Of a DNA stretch of 64,000 bases, positions 8,278-17,307 are shown piece after piece. Location of the stretch: assembly GCF_006496635.1 (NCBI RefSeq), contig NZ_CP022958.1, forward strand, positions 1,922,001 to 1,986,000, given 5' to 3'. Position numbers and translations under genes: made by a program. The notes below the pieces were generated by a model. That model was not told where the DNA came from, made no database searches, and was given only the letters and a program-made list of their open reading frames with translations. This DNA comes from Azoarcus sp. DD4 (GTDB lineage: Bacteria; Pseudomonadota; Gammaproteobacteria; Burkholderiales; Rhodocyclaceae). Each line of letters starts with the position of its first letter. The stretch's first letter is position 1.

Positions 8278-10802
8278 GCGCAGCGCAGCCGGTGACCCAG
8301 CGCGAGGTCGAGATCCAGCCCCAGCAGTCCCTGGTGTCCAAGACCGATCTCGACGGGCGCATCACCTACGCCAGTCCCGACTTCATCGCGGTCAGCGGTT
8401 ATGCCGAGCAGGAATTGCTTGGCGCCCGCCATAACGTGGTGCGCCATCCGGACATGCCGGCCGAGGTGTTCGAGGATATGTGGCGCGATCTGCTCGCCGG
8501 CCGGCCATGGTCGGGCATCATCAAGAACCGCTGCCGCAACGGCGATCACTACTGGGTGGAAGGCAACGCCGCGCCCATCGTCGAGGGCGGCCGGGTCGTC
8601 GGCTACATGTCGGTGCGTGGCCGCGCCTCGCGCGAGCAGGTCGCCGCTGCGGAGCACAATTACCGGCTGTTTCGCGAAGGGCGTGCCGGCCGGCGGCGCA
8701 TCCGTCATGGCCGGGTGGTGTCCGACCGGCTGTCGGCGCGTCTCGCGCAGGGGTTCCGCGACCTGTCGCTGGTGGGCAAGCTGAGCGGGGTAATCGCACT
8801 CGTGGTGCTGCTGTCGGCACTGGTGGCCGTCGCCGGCTGGCTGGGCATGGACCATGCGATGCAGGCCTTGCTGCGGCACGGGGCGGAAGTCGGGAGCGAG
8901 TCCGCCAGTGGCGGTTTGTCCGCGGTTGCCGCCGGGCTGGCCGATTTCAAAACGGCAATGGTGCTTGGCGTGGCCGCGGTGCTGGCGGTCGGCTGCGGGG
9001 CGGTGGCGCTGGTGCTGACCACGCTTCATCGCCCCTTGCGCCAGGCGAGCGAGGCCTTCGGCCTAATGGCCGAGGGGCGCTTCCACAGCGAGTTCGACAT
9101 CAGCCGCAACGATGAACTCGGGCGCTTGCTGCAGCAGCTGAAGTCGATGCAGACCCGGCTCGGCTACGAGTTGCAGCAGCAGCGCCGGTTGGGCGACGAG
9201 AACCGGCGCATCCGCCAGGCACTGGATTGTGTCGAAACCAATGTGCGGATCGCCGACAACAGCGGCCGCGTGATCTATGCCAACAACGCGTTGCGCCGCA
9301 CCTTGCGTCGGCTGGAGGCGGAAATCCGCCAGACCCTGCCCGGTTTCGCCGCCGAACGCTTCGTCGGCAGCAGCATCGGCGACCTCTATCCGGACCCGCG
9401 CGCGGCAGTCCAGCGGCTGGCCGCGCTGCGCGAGATGGCGCGGATCGAGATGCCGATCGGCGCACGCATGTTCGTCGTCACCACCACGCCCATCCTCGAC
9501 GATCAGGGCAACAAGCTCGGCACCGTCGGCGAATGGCGTGACCGCACCGATGAGATCGCGGTCGAGCAGGCGCTCACCGGTCTGGTGGAAGCGGCGGCGA
9601 CGGGGGATTTCAGCCGTCGTTTGCCGCTGGAAGGGAAGTCGGGTTTCTTCCTGCAGCTTGCGGAGGGTCTTAACCGGCTGATGGGGGAGATCTCGGGCAG
9701 CGTGGATGCGGTGGCGCGTGTGCTCAATGCGGTGGCGCGGGGCGACCTGACGGAACGGATCGAGGGTGACTACCGGGGTACGTTCGGGCAGCTGCAGGAC
9801 GACGCGAATGCGACGGTGCTGCGGCTGCGCGACGTGGTGGTTCGGATCCAGGAATCGGCGGTGGCGATCAACCGGGCGGCGCGCGAGATCGCGGCGGGCA
9901 ATGGCGAGCTGTCGGCGCGGACCGAACAGCAGGCGGGCGCGCTCGAAGAGACGGCGAGTTCGATGGAGGAGCTTTCAGCGACGGTGCGTCAGAACGCGGA
10001 CAACGCGCGCGCGGCCAACGGTCTGGCGCTGGGTGCGCATGCGGTGGCGGGCCGTGGCGGCGAGGCGATGCGGCGGGTGGTGAGCACGATGGGGGAGATC
10101 GAGCAGTCGGCGCGGAAGATCGGCGACATCGTGGGGGTGATCGATGCGCTGGCGTTCCAGACCAACATCCTGGCGCTCAACGCGGCGGTGGAGGCGGCGC
10201 GGGCGGGCGAGCAGGGCCGCGGCTTCGCGGTGGTGGCGGCGGAGGTGAGGAGCCTGGCGCAGCGCAGCGCGCAGTCGGCGCGCGAGGTGAAGGCGCTGAT
10301 CGGGGAGTCGGTGGAGCGGGTGGAGCACGGGGTGAAGCTGGTCGATGACGCGGGCCGGACGGTGGAGGAGGTGGTGTCGGCCTTCGGCCGGGTGGCTGAG
10401 CTGATGACGGAGATTGCGGCGGCGAGCGGTGAGCAGAGCGCGGGGATCGGTCAGGTGTGCATGTCGGTGGGTCAGATGGACGAGATGACGCAGCACAACG
10501 CGGCGCTGGTCGAAGAGGCGGCGGCGGCGGCGATCAGCCTGGAAGAGCAGGCGCGCGGGCTGGTCGATACCGTCGGTGTGTTCCGCGTGAGCGACGAGGC
10601 GCAGGACGGGCTCGAATCCGGTGTCGAAGCCGTGGCCGAAATACCGCCACGTGGGCACAATGACGACAACCGGGTCCAGCCCGTGCTGACGACCCCTATG
10701 CAGGCGGCGCAGCGACCGGGAGCGCGCCGCGGCGCTGTACCCAAGGTACGCCGCACGCCCACCCCGCGACGCGCACTTGAAGAAGAATGGGAGGAGTTCT
10801 AG
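8274..10802 (+). CDS. Aer-like chemoreceptor with two PAS domains and EWEEF tail
   Basis: This is an 842-aa energy- or redox-taxis receptor. The N-terminal PAS (about 15-118) closely resembles Aer: VSGY, HNVVRHPDMP, EDMW and NGDHYWV are the stretches that in Aer form the FAD-binding PAS. Two membrane helices (about 170-190 and 228-250), a HAMP, a second PAS (about 300-430) and the signalling domain (about 436-774) follow. A flexible tail of about 65 residues ends in EWEEF, which fits the x-aromatic-x-x-F pentapeptide that tethers CheR and CheB (NWETF in E. coli Tar/Tsr). The start overlaps the previous stop (ATGA), and cheR begins 2 bp after the stop. Confidence 0.92.
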   Translation: MSAAQPVTQREVEIQPQQSLVSKTDLDGRITYASPDFIAVSGYAEQELLGARHNVVRHPDMPAEVFEDMWRDLLAGRPWSGIIKNRCRNGDHYWVEGNAAPIVEGGRVVGYMSVRGRASREQVAAAEHNYRLFREGRAGRRRIRHGRVVSDRLSARLAQGFRDLSLVGKLSGVIALVVLLSALVAVAGWLGMDHAMQALLRHGAEVGSESASGGLSAVAAGLADFKTAMVLGVAAVLAVGCGAVALVLTTLHRPLRQASEAFGLMAEGRFHSEFDISRNDELGRLLQQLKSMQTRLGYELQQQRRLGDENRRIRQALDCVETNVRIADNSGRVIYANNALRRTLRRLEAEIRQTLPGFAAERFVGSSIGDLYPDPRAAVQRLAALREMARIEMPIGARMFVVTTTPILDDQGNKLGTVGEWRDRTDEIAVEQALTGLVEAAATGDFSRRLPLEGKSGFFLQLAEGLNRLMGEISGSVDAVARVLNAVARGDLTERIEGDYRGTFGQLQDDANATVLRLRDVVVRIQESAVAINRAAREIAAGNGELSARTEQQAGALEETASSMEELSATVRQNADNARAANGLALGAHAVAGRGGEAMRRVVSTMGEIEQSARKIGDIVGVIDALAFQTNILALNAAVEAARAGEQGRGFAVVAAEVRSLAQRSAQSAREVKALIGESVERVEHGVKLVDDAGRTVEEVVSAFGRVAELMTEIAAASGEQSAGIGQVCMSVGQMDEMTQHNAALVEEAAAAAISLEEQARGLVDTVGVFRVSDEAQDGLESGVEAVAEIPPRGHNDDNRVQPVLTTPMQAAQRPGARRGAVPKVRRTPTPRRALEEEWEEF
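9579..10596 (+). repeat. 1,018-bp near-identical repeat, copy 2
   Basis: This is the second copy of the module at 7186-8203. The five differences seen are at the start of the module (two), in the GGCGATCTG/GGCGACCTG pair, in AACCAG/AACCGG, and in TTCGGT/TTCGGC. The flanking PAS and C-terminal tail sequences are unrelated between copies. Confidence 0.9.
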
Positions 10803-10804
10803 GC

Positions 10805-11770
10805 ATGTCGTCGTCCGGTGATTCATCGCGCCCGCCGCTGGTGCCGCCACGTCCGGCCGGCACCGCGGCCAGCCCGTCGGCGCGACGCCCGGATCCGACC
10901 GTGCTGCGCTCGCTGCCGCCCATGCCGGCCTCGCTTGCCGCCGGGCGGGAGCGCGAGTTCGAGTTTACCGGTGCTGATTTCGAGCGCATCCGCAAGCTGA
11001 TCCACGATCATGCCGGCATCGCACTGTCGCCGGCCAAGCAGGACATGGTCTATAGCCGGCTGGCGCGGCGCCTGCGTGCCTGCGGCGATCGCACCTTTGC
11101 GCAATACCTCGCGCGCCTGGAGCGCGACCGCGCGGAATGGGAAACCTTCGTCAATTCGCTGACGACCAATCTCACCTCGTTCTTCCGCGAGGCCCATCAC
11201 TTCGACATCCTCGCCGAACAACTGCGCCGCGTGACCGAAAAGCGGCCGCTGAAGATCTGGTGCTGCGCATCCTCGACCGGTGAAGAACCCTACTCGCTGG
11301 CCATCACCGCCTGCGAGGCCTTCGACAGCCTCAATCCGCCGGTACAGATTCTCGCCTCGGACATCGACACCGCGGTGCTGGCCCACGGCGAGGCCGGCAT
11401 GTACCGCCAGGACCGGGTGGAGCGCCTTTCACCCGACCGCCTGCGGCGCTTCTTCCTGCGCGGTACGGGGGATCAGGATGGCATGGTCAAGGTGAGGCCC
11501 GAGTTGCGCCGGCTGATCCAGTTCCGCCGCATCAATCTGCTCGAACCGGTGTGGCCGGTGCAGGGGCCGCTCGACGCGATTTTCTGCCGCAACGTCATGA
11601 TCTATTTCGACAAGCCGACGCAGTACGGCATCCTCAAGCGCTTCGCGCCAATGCTGCGGCCGGATGGGCAGCTCTTTGCCGGCCATTCGGAGAGCTTCAT
11701 GCACGCGGCCGATCTGTTCCGTTCGCGCGGCCGCACCGTCTACCAGCGCGCCGATCAGCCTTTGCGCTGA
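10805..11770 (+). CDS. cheR: chemoreceptor glutamate methyltransferase CheR
   Basis: CheR transfers methyl groups from S-adenosylmethionine to receptor glutamates for adaptation. The 321-aa product has a Pro/Ala-rich N-terminal extension (about residues 1-45), the helical CheR N domain (from about 55) and the Rossmann SAM domain (WCCASSTGEEPYSLA as the SAM loop, FCRNVMIYFD as the later motif). The ATG at 10805 was chosen over an upstream in-frame ATG because GGGAGGAG lies 8 bases before it. It immediately follows the receptor with the EWEEF tether, which is its expected docking partner. cheB follows after 7 bp. Confidence 0.93.
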   Translation: MSSSGDSSRPPLVPPRPAGTAASPSARRPDPTVLRSLPPMPASLAAGREREFEFTGADFERIRKLIHDHAGIALSPAKQDMVYSRLARRLRACGDRTFAQYLARLERDRAEWETFVNSLTTNLTSFFREAHHFDILAEQLRRVTEKRPLKIWCCASSTGEEPYSLAITACEAFDSLNPPVQILASDIDTAVLAHGEAGMYRQDRVERLSPDRLRRFFLRGTGDQDGMVKVRPELRRLIQFRRINLLEPVWPVQGPLDAIFCRNVMIYFDKPTQYGILKRFAPMLRPDGQLFAGHSESFMHAADLFRSRGRTVYQRADQPLR

Positions 11771-11777
11771 ACCCAGC

Positions 11778-12884
11778 ATGCCGATCCGCGTTCTCATTTG
11801 CGACGACTCGGCGGTGATGCGCGCGCTGCTGGCCGACATCATCGGTCGCGAGCCCGGCATGGAGGTGGTCGGCACCGCCGCCGATGCGTTGGTGGCGCGC
11901 GAGATGATCCGCAATCGCGAGCCCGACGTCCTGACGCTGGATGTGGAAATGCCGCAGATGGACGGGCTGGCCTTCCTCGAACGGCTGATGCGCCTGCACC
12001 CGATGGCAGTGGTGATGATCTCCAGTTTTACCGAGCGGGGATCGGATGCTTCGCTGCGCGCGCTCGAGCTCGGTGCACTGGAGATCGTCGGCAAGCCGGC
12101 CGCCCGCAGTCCCGAGGCGCTCACCGAGTATGCCGGCCAGTTGGTCGAACGCATTCGTGCCGCGCATCAGGCCTGGGAACGGATGCGCGGGGCAACGCGG
12201 CCACGCCCGCTGGTCCGGCCCATCGTACCGCCACCGGTCGCAGCCCTCAGTGCGGTCCGCTCCGATGCCGCGTCGCGCTCCGCGCCACTGGCGACTGCGG
12301 CGCGGAGCGCCGGCGGCCGCATCATCTTCATCGGCGCATCCACCGGCGGCACCGAGGCGATCAAGGAAGTGCTGCAGCGTCTGCCCGCCGCGACCCCGCC
12401 CATCCTCATCGTGCAGCACATGCCCGAGATGTTCACCACCTCCTTCGCCCGCCGGCTCGACGGTCTCAGTGCGATGAGGGTCAAGGAGGCGGAGTCGGGC
12501 GAGCGCATCGTGCCGGGCACGGTGTATATCGCGCCGGGCCATTCCCACCTTTCCATTCGCCGCGCCGGTACCGGCTACCAGTGCGAGCTCGCGCGCTCCG
12601 AGCCGGTCAATCGCCATCGTCCGGCGGTGGACGTGCTGTTCCGCTCGGCGGCCGAGCAGGTCGGCGCGGCTGCGGTCGGCGTGTTGCTCACCGGCATGGG
12701 CAAGGACGGCGCTGCCGGCCTGCGCCAGATGCGCGATGCCGGCGCGTGGACGATCGCCCAGGACCAGGACAGCTGCGTCGTGTACGGTATGCCGCGCGAA
12801 GCGGCGGCGCTGGGTGCGGCCGTGCAGGTGCTGCCGCTGTCCGAGATTGCTGCCAGCGTTCTGCAGCATGCAGTCGGCGCCTGA
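11778..12884 (+). CDS. cheB: chemotaxis methylesterase/glutamine deamidase CheB
   Basis: CheB removes receptor methyl groups when phosphorylated by CheA. The 368-aa product has a receiver domain (about 1-125, phospho-Asp55 in LTLDVEMPQMDG), a linker, and the C-terminal esterase (about 175-365). Visible catalytic elements are GASTGGTEA (nucleophile Ser), QHMP (His) and TGMGKDGAAG (Asp). Many proteobacterial clusters place the deamidase gene cheD between cheR and cheB; here only 7 bp separate them and no cheD is visible in the window. The open frame extends into cheR, but the ATG at 11778 is canonical. Confidence 0.94.
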   Translation: MPIRVLICDDSAVMRALLADIIGREPGMEVVGTAADALVAREMIRNREPDVLTLDVEMPQMDGLAFLERLMRLHPMAVVMISSFTERGSDASLRALELGALEIVGKPAARSPEALTEYAGQLVERIRAAHQAWERMRGATRPRPLVRPIVPPPVAALSAVRSDAASRSAPLATAARSAGGRIIFIGASTGGTEAIKEVLQRLPAATPPILIVQHMPEMFTTSFARRLDGLSAMRVKEAESGERIVPGTVYIAPGHSHLSIRRAGTGYQCELARSEPVNRHRPAVDVLFRSAAEQVGAAAVGVLLTGMGKDGAAGLRQMRDAGAWTIAQDQDSCVVYGMPREAAALGAAVQVLPLSEIAASVLQHAVGA

Positions 12885-12902
12885 GTGTCGCGCCGACTTT
12901 CC

Positions 12903-12930
12903 TAAAGAAGTTTCCCCTCCCCGCCGATAG
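12903..12930 (+). promoter_or_regulatory. sigma-28 (FliA)-like promoter for the third receptor gene
   Basis: TAAA is followed by 16 bases and then GCCGATAG, matching 4/4 and 7/8 of the FliA consensus, with one base more than the usual 15-base spacing. It starts about 20 bp after cheB and leaves a leader of about 80 bases before the receptor start at 13020. It is the clearest -10 element of this type in the window. Confidence 0.65.
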
Positions 12931-13019
12931 AATGCTTCACGGAGACGGACACGCCCTCGGGCGATGGCCGGGAGAAGCGATAAAAGCGCGGCGATGATCG
13001 CGATATCGGGGGAAATAAA

Positions 13020-14696
13020 ATGGGTTACGGTTCAATCGGAATTGCCCTGGGCGCCGTTTCGGCCCTGGGTGGAGCGGCAATCGCGGTCTTGGGTGGGGAC
13101 GCTTCCCCGCTCGTCCTCGGAGGACATCTCGTGGTGGGCGTGGTGGTCGCCTTGTTCGGATGGGTGTGGTTGCGGATGCGCTTCGGCCAACCGCTGGCGG
13201 CCTTCGGCGATACGCTGCAGCGCATGCACCTGGATGGCGACCTGTCGCGTCGCGCGCCGGCCGCGGCGGGGCCGGTGGGCGAATGCGCCCATCGTTTCAA
13301 CGTGCTGATCGAGAGCTTCCAGGGCATCGTCGGCAAGGTGATCTACGACGCCCAGCGCGTGGCGGATGCCGCCGATGTACTGTCGTCGCACGCACGCAGC
13401 GTGGCCGACGGTTCGAGCGCGCAACGCCAGGCATCCGAGCACATGGTCCGTGCCATCGAGGAGATGACCGCCGGGGTGAATGCCGTTGCCGACCATGCCA
13501 CGTTGACCGCGCAGAACGCCCAGGAGGCGCGCGAGCTGTCACGCGAAGGCACCCGCATCGTGTCAGACGCCTCGCAGGAGATCGAGCGCATTGCGCGTTC
13601 GGTGGAACAGTCGGCACAGGTGATTGCCGCGCTCGGCGAGCGTTCGGAGGCGATCAGCGGCATCGTCAAGGTCATCCGCGAGATTGCCGACCAGACCAAC
13701 CTGCTGGCGCTCAATGCCGCGATCGAGGCGGCCCGCGCGGGCGAACAGGGCCGCGGATTCGCAGTGGTGGCGGACGAAGTGCGCAAGCTGGCCGAGCGCA
13801 CCTCGGCGGCGACCAGCGAGATCGGCACCATGATCTCCGCCATCCAGGACGAGACCCGCACGGCGATCTCTTCCATACGCGAAGGCAGCAACCAGGCCCA
13901 TGCCGGCGCGCAACTGGCGCAGCAGGCGGCCGGTTCGCTCGATCGCATCAACCAGGGCGCCCAGCAGACCATGGAGCGCATCGACGAGATCGCGGTGGCG
14001 ATCGCGCAGCAAAGCCGCGAGGCCGACAGCGTCGTCGGCCATGTCCGCCAGATCATGGACATGGTCGAACGCAATTCGACCGGCGCCGCCGATACCCTGC
14101 ACGAGGCGCAGGCGCTCGAAAGCCTGGCGGCCAATCTGCACGAAATCAGCAAGGTGTTCCGCCTCGGTGCCGAGGGCGAACAGGCGATGCAGGTCCACAA
14201 GCGCATGCCGGAACTCGTGCAGCAGGCCGCGCGCGACATCGGCAAGCTGCTCGATGACGCGATCGCGGCCGGCCAGCTCGCCGAGGACGCGGTTTTCGAT
14301 GCGAACTACCAGCCGATCCCCAACACCCGGCCGCAGAAGTTCAACACCCGCTTTGATTCCATCACCGACAAGCTTTTCCCGCGGGTGCAGGAGTCGGTGC
14401 TCGATCGCAACAGCGAGGTGGTCTATGCCATCGGCTGCGACCGCAAGGGTTACGTGCCGACCCATAACAAGCGCTTCTCGCTGCCGCTGACAGGTGATTA
14501 CGACAAGGATTTCGTCGGCAACCGCGGCAAGCGGATCTTCGACGATCCGGTGGGCAAGCAGTGCGGGACGCACGAACTGCAGTTCCTGATCCAGACCTAT
14601 CGCCGCGACACCGGCGAGATCATGCACGATATTTCCGCACCGGTTTATGTGCGGGGCCGCCACTGGGGCGGCTTCCGCATCGGCTACCGGGCTTGA
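13020..14696 (+). CDS. chemoreceptor with C-terminal Cache-like sensor domain
   Basis: This 558-aa receptor has two N-terminal membrane helices (about 5-25 and 31-51) joined by only a few residues, so it has no periplasmic sensor. The coiled signalling domain (about 90-385; tip EIADQTNLLALNAAIEAAR) is followed by a domain of about 150 residues (405-558) containing GYVPTHNKRFS, RIFDDPVGKQCG and a terminal GGFRIGYRA. The pattern resembles Cache-fold sensors at the C-terminus of some chemoreceptors; this assignment is by resemblance only. The sensor would be cytoplasmic. It has its own FliA-like promoter and precedes the cheV genes. Confidence 0.88.
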   Translation: MGYGSIGIALGAVSALGGAAIAVLGGDASPLVLGGHLVVGVVVALFGWVWLRMRFGQPLAAFGDTLQRMHLDGDLSRRAPAAAGPVGECAHRFNVLIESFQGIVGKVIYDAQRVADAADVLSSHARSVADGSSAQRQASEHMVRAIEEMTAGVNAVADHATLTAQNAQEARELSREGTRIVSDASQEIERIARSVEQSAQVIAALGERSEAISGIVKVIREIADQTNLLALNAAIEAARAGEQGRGFAVVADEVRKLAERTSAATSEIGTMISAIQDETRTAISSIREGSNQAHAGAQLAQQAAGSLDRINQGAQQTMERIDEIAVAIAQQSREADSVVGHVRQIMDMVERNSTGAADTLHEAQALESLAANLHEISKVFRLGAEGEQAMQVHKRMPELVQQAARDIGKLLDDAIAAGQLAEDAVFDANYQPIPNTRPQKFNTRFDSITDKLFPRVQESVLDRNSEVVYAIGCDRKGYVPTHNKRFSLPLTGDYDKDFVGNRGKRIFDDPVGKQCGTHELQFLIQTYRRDTGEIMHDISAPVYVRGRHWGGFRIGYRA

Positions 14697-14808
14697 TCCG
14701 CGCAGGGGCGGGAAGGAGTAACGCAGGTGAAAATCGGCCATGACAGCGGTGCCGAGCGGCCCGGTTGATGCGAGAATGCCAGGCTGTAACGGTTGCTTAC
14801 GGAATGCC

Positions 14809-14835
14809 TCAAGTCTCCCGGCGACCGGTCGATAA
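14809..14835 (+). promoter_or_regulatory. sigma-28 (FliA)-like promoter for cheV-cheY-cheZ-cheA
   Basis: TCAA, a 15-base spacer, then GTCGATAA match the FliA consensus at 3/4 and 7/8 positions. It lies 63 bp upstream of the first cheV, in the 200-bp gap after the third receptor gene. It would drive the second chemotaxis operon. Confidence 0.6.
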
Positions 14836-14898
14836 ACACAACAAGCAACTTCCGGTCGTGTTGGCCGGCCAGATGAGCCGCCCCATGCGGAGAATGAA

Positions 14899-15864
14899 AT
14901 GTCCGATCTGTTGAAGAACATCGATGCACGCACCCGGCTAGCGGGCACCAACAAGCTGGAGATCCTGCTGTTCACGCTGGGTACGGATCAGCGTACCGGC
15001 CGCCGCGAGACGTTCGGCATCAACGTGTTCAAGGTCCGCGAGGTGATGCGCACACCGCAGATCACCGCCGCGCCTGAAATGCCTTCGTCCGTCGAAGGCA
15101 TGGTCAGCTTGCGCGGCGTGCTGGTGCCGGTGGTCGATCTGGCCAAGTACGTCGGCATCGGCGCCGATACGCCGCGCGACATCATGATCGTCACCGAGTA
15201 CAACGGTCACACCCAGGGCTTCCTGGTCGAGGCGGTGGATACCATCCTGCGGCTGGACTGGTCGCAGATGCGGGTGCCACCGGAAATGCTCACCGCCAAC
15301 ATGGGCGGCCTGGTCACGGCGGTTACCGAGCTGCAGGGCAACAAGCTGGTGATGATGCTGGACGTGGAGAAGGTGCTGTCCGAGACCACCCGCTACGACG
15401 ACGCCTTCCTGTTCAAGGACATCGAGGCGATCGAGGACGGTTCGCAGCACACTGTGTTCTTCGCCGACGATTCTTCCGTCGCGCGCAAGCAGATCACCCA
15501 GACGCTGGACATCCTCGGCGTGCGCCATGTCGGTTCGGTCAATGGCCGCGCAGCCTGGGAGGAACTCAAGAAGGTCGCCGCCCATGCCGATGCGACCGGG
15601 CGCAAGGTCAAGGATATGGTCAGCCTGGTGCTGACCGATGTCGAGATGCCCGAGATGGACGGCTACATCCTGACCAAGCACATCAAGTCGGATCCGCGCT
15701 TCGAGGGCGTGCCGGTCATCATGCATTCGTCGCTGTCGGGGATGTCGAACCAGCAGCTGGGCAAGTCGGTCGGCGTCGACGAGTACGTGCCCAAGTTCGA
15801 ACCCCAGCGCCTGTCCCAGACCCTGCGCCGGCTGCTCAAGCGCGACTTGGCCGGAAACGAGTGA
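14899..15864 (+). CDS. cheV: chemotaxis coupling/response regulator protein CheV (first copy)
   Basis: CheV fuses a CheW coupling domain (about 1-170) to a receiver domain (about 185-315) and couples receptors to CheA while buffering signalling through phosphorylation. In this 321-aa protein NKLEILLFTLG and FGINVFKVREV mark the start of the CheW fold and MVSLRGVLVPVVDL its signature. The receiver holds the phosphoacceptor Asp in LVLTDVEMPEMDG. A second cheV starts 8 bp after the stop. The two are clearly paralogous, probably an old tandem duplication. Confidence 0.93.
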   Translation: MSDLLKNIDARTRLAGTNKLEILLFTLGTDQRTGRRETFGINVFKVREVMRTPQITAAPEMPSSVEGMVSLRGVLVPVVDLAKYVGIGADTPRDIMIVTEYNGHTQGFLVEAVDTILRLDWSQMRVPPEMLTANMGGLVTAVTELQGNKLVMMLDVEKVLSETTRYDDAFLFKDIEAIEDGSQHTVFFADDSSVARKQITQTLDILGVRHVGSVNGRAAWEELKKVAAHADATGRKVKDMVSLVLTDVEMPEMDGYILTKHIKSDPRFEGVPVIMHSSLSGMSNQQLGKSVGVDEYVPKFEPQRLSQTLRRLLKRDLAGNE

Positions 15865-15872
15865 GGTAGGTC

Positions 15873-16829
15873 ATGCTGAATCTGGATCACAAAGACAACG
15901 CGCTGCTCGAGGCGGTCGACGGCCGCACCATGCTGGCAGGTTCCAACCGGATGGAGATCCTGCTGTTCTCGCTCGGCACCAGCGAGACCTTCGGCATCAA
16001 CGTGTTCAAGGTCCGCGAAGTCTCCAAGACGCCCTTCATCACCAAGGCGCCGAACATGCCCAACGGCGTCGAAGGGCTGATCTCGCTGCGCGGCAATGTC
16101 ATCCCGGTGCTGTCGCTGGCGAAGATCCTCGGCGTGGCCCGGCCAGGCGCGGGCCTGGGCGGTTCGATGATGGTCACCGAGTACAGCAAGCGCACGCTCG
16201 GCTTCCTGGTCGAGGAAGTCGACCGCATCATCCGCGTGGAATGGGACAAGGTGCGCACGCCGGACAACGTCGCCTCCGGCGTGAATGGCTACATCACCGC
16301 GATCACCGAACTCGCCGACGGCAAGCTGGTGTCCATCCTCGACGTCGAGACCATCCTCGCCAACACCTTCGGCGAAGCCATCGTCGGCAACATCGCGCCG
16401 ATCAGTGGCGGGCACGAGGTCAACGTGTTCTTCGTCGATGACTCGGCGGTGGCACGCCGCAAGATCACCGAGGTGCTCGACAAGCTCGGCGTGCGCCACA
16501 AGCATGCGCAGAACGGCATGGAGGCCTGGACCCGGCTCGAAGGGATGGCCAGCCATGCCCAGCAGATGGGCCGCCATGTCGCCGAGGAGATCGACCTCAT
16601 CATGGTCGACGCCGAAATGCCGGAGATGGACGGCTACGTGCTGACCCGCAACATCAAGAACGACTCGCGCTTCGAGGGCATCCCGGTCGTGATGCACTCG
16701 TCCTTGTCGTCCGACGCCAACCGGGCCATGGGAAAACGGGTCGGGGTCGATTCTTACGTGGCAAAATTCGACGCCGATGTGCTCGCCGAAACCTTGCGGC
16801 CGCTGTTGCAGCGGGCCCGAGCGGTCTGA
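15873..16829 (+). CDS. cheV: chemotaxis coupling/response regulator protein CheV (second copy)
   Basis: This 318-aa tandem paralogue of the preceding gene shares the domain plan: CheW domain (about 1-165; SNRMEILLFSLG, GLISLRGNVIPVL) and receiver (about 180-310; phospho-Asp in IMVDAEMPEMDG). Similarity to the first copy runs along the whole length but is far from identical, unlike the two receptor genes, so the duplication is old. GAGG lies about 7 bases before the ATG. cheY follows after 39 bp. Confidence 0.93.
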   Translation: MLNLDHKDNALLEAVDGRTMLAGSNRMEILLFSLGTSETFGINVFKVREVSKTPFITKAPNMPNGVEGLISLRGNVIPVLSLAKILGVARPGAGLGGSMMVTEYSKRTLGFLVEEVDRIIRVEWDKVRTPDNVASGVNGYITAITELADGKLVSILDVETILANTFGEAIVGNIAPISGGHEVNVFFVDDSAVARRKITEVLDKLGVRHKHAQNGMEAWTRLEGMASHAQQMGRHVAEEIDLIMVDAEMPEMDGYVLTRNIKNDSRFEGIPVVMHSSLSSDANRAMGKRVGVDSYVAKFDADVLAETLRPLLQRARAV

Positions 16830-16868
16830 GCCCTCCCGGCAAGCGTCAAGCGTAATACGGAGACCAAT

Positions 16869-17270
16869 ATGGCCGATCCCAAGATGAAATTTCTCGTCGT
16901 CGATGACTTCTCGACCATGCGCCGCATCGTGCGCAACCTGTTGAAGGAGCTCGGCTACACCAACGTCGATGAAGCGGAGGACGGTGCGGTCGCGCTGCAG
17001 AAGCTGAACAGCGCACCGTTCGACTTCGTCGTCACCGACTGGAACATGCCGAACATGGACGGCCTGACCCTGCTGCAGACCATCCGTCAGACGCCGCAGC
17101 TCAAGCACCTCCCGGTGCTGATGATCACCGCGGAGGCGAAGAAGGAAAACATCATCGCCGCCGCCCAGGCCGGCGCCAGCGGTTACATCGTCAAGCCCTT
17201 CACCGCAGCGACGCTGGCCGAAAAACTGGAAAAGATCTTCGAGCGGCTGGGCAAGAGCACCGTCGCCTGA
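16869..17270 (+). CDS. cheY: chemotaxis response regulator CheY (second copy)
   Basis: CheY-P binds the flagellar switch (FliM/FliN) to change rotation. The 133-aa product matches E. coli CheY even in numbering: phospho-Asp57 (VTDWNMPNMDG), Thr87 (LMITAEAKKENI) and Lys109 (YIVKPF). It directly precedes cheZ, so this is the better candidate for motor-binding CheY than the copy at 3407. CGGAG lies about 8 bases before the start. Confidence 0.95.
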   Translation: MADPKMKFLVVDDFSTMRRIVRNLLKELGYTNVDEAEDGAVALQKLNSAPFDFVVTDWNMPNMDGLTLLQTIRQTPQLKHLPVLMITAEAKKENIIAAAQAGASGYIVKPFTAATLAEKLEKIFERLGKSTVA

Positions 17271-17307
17271 GCGGGCTGCGCAAGAGAACAGAACAGGGAG
17301 CCAGAAG

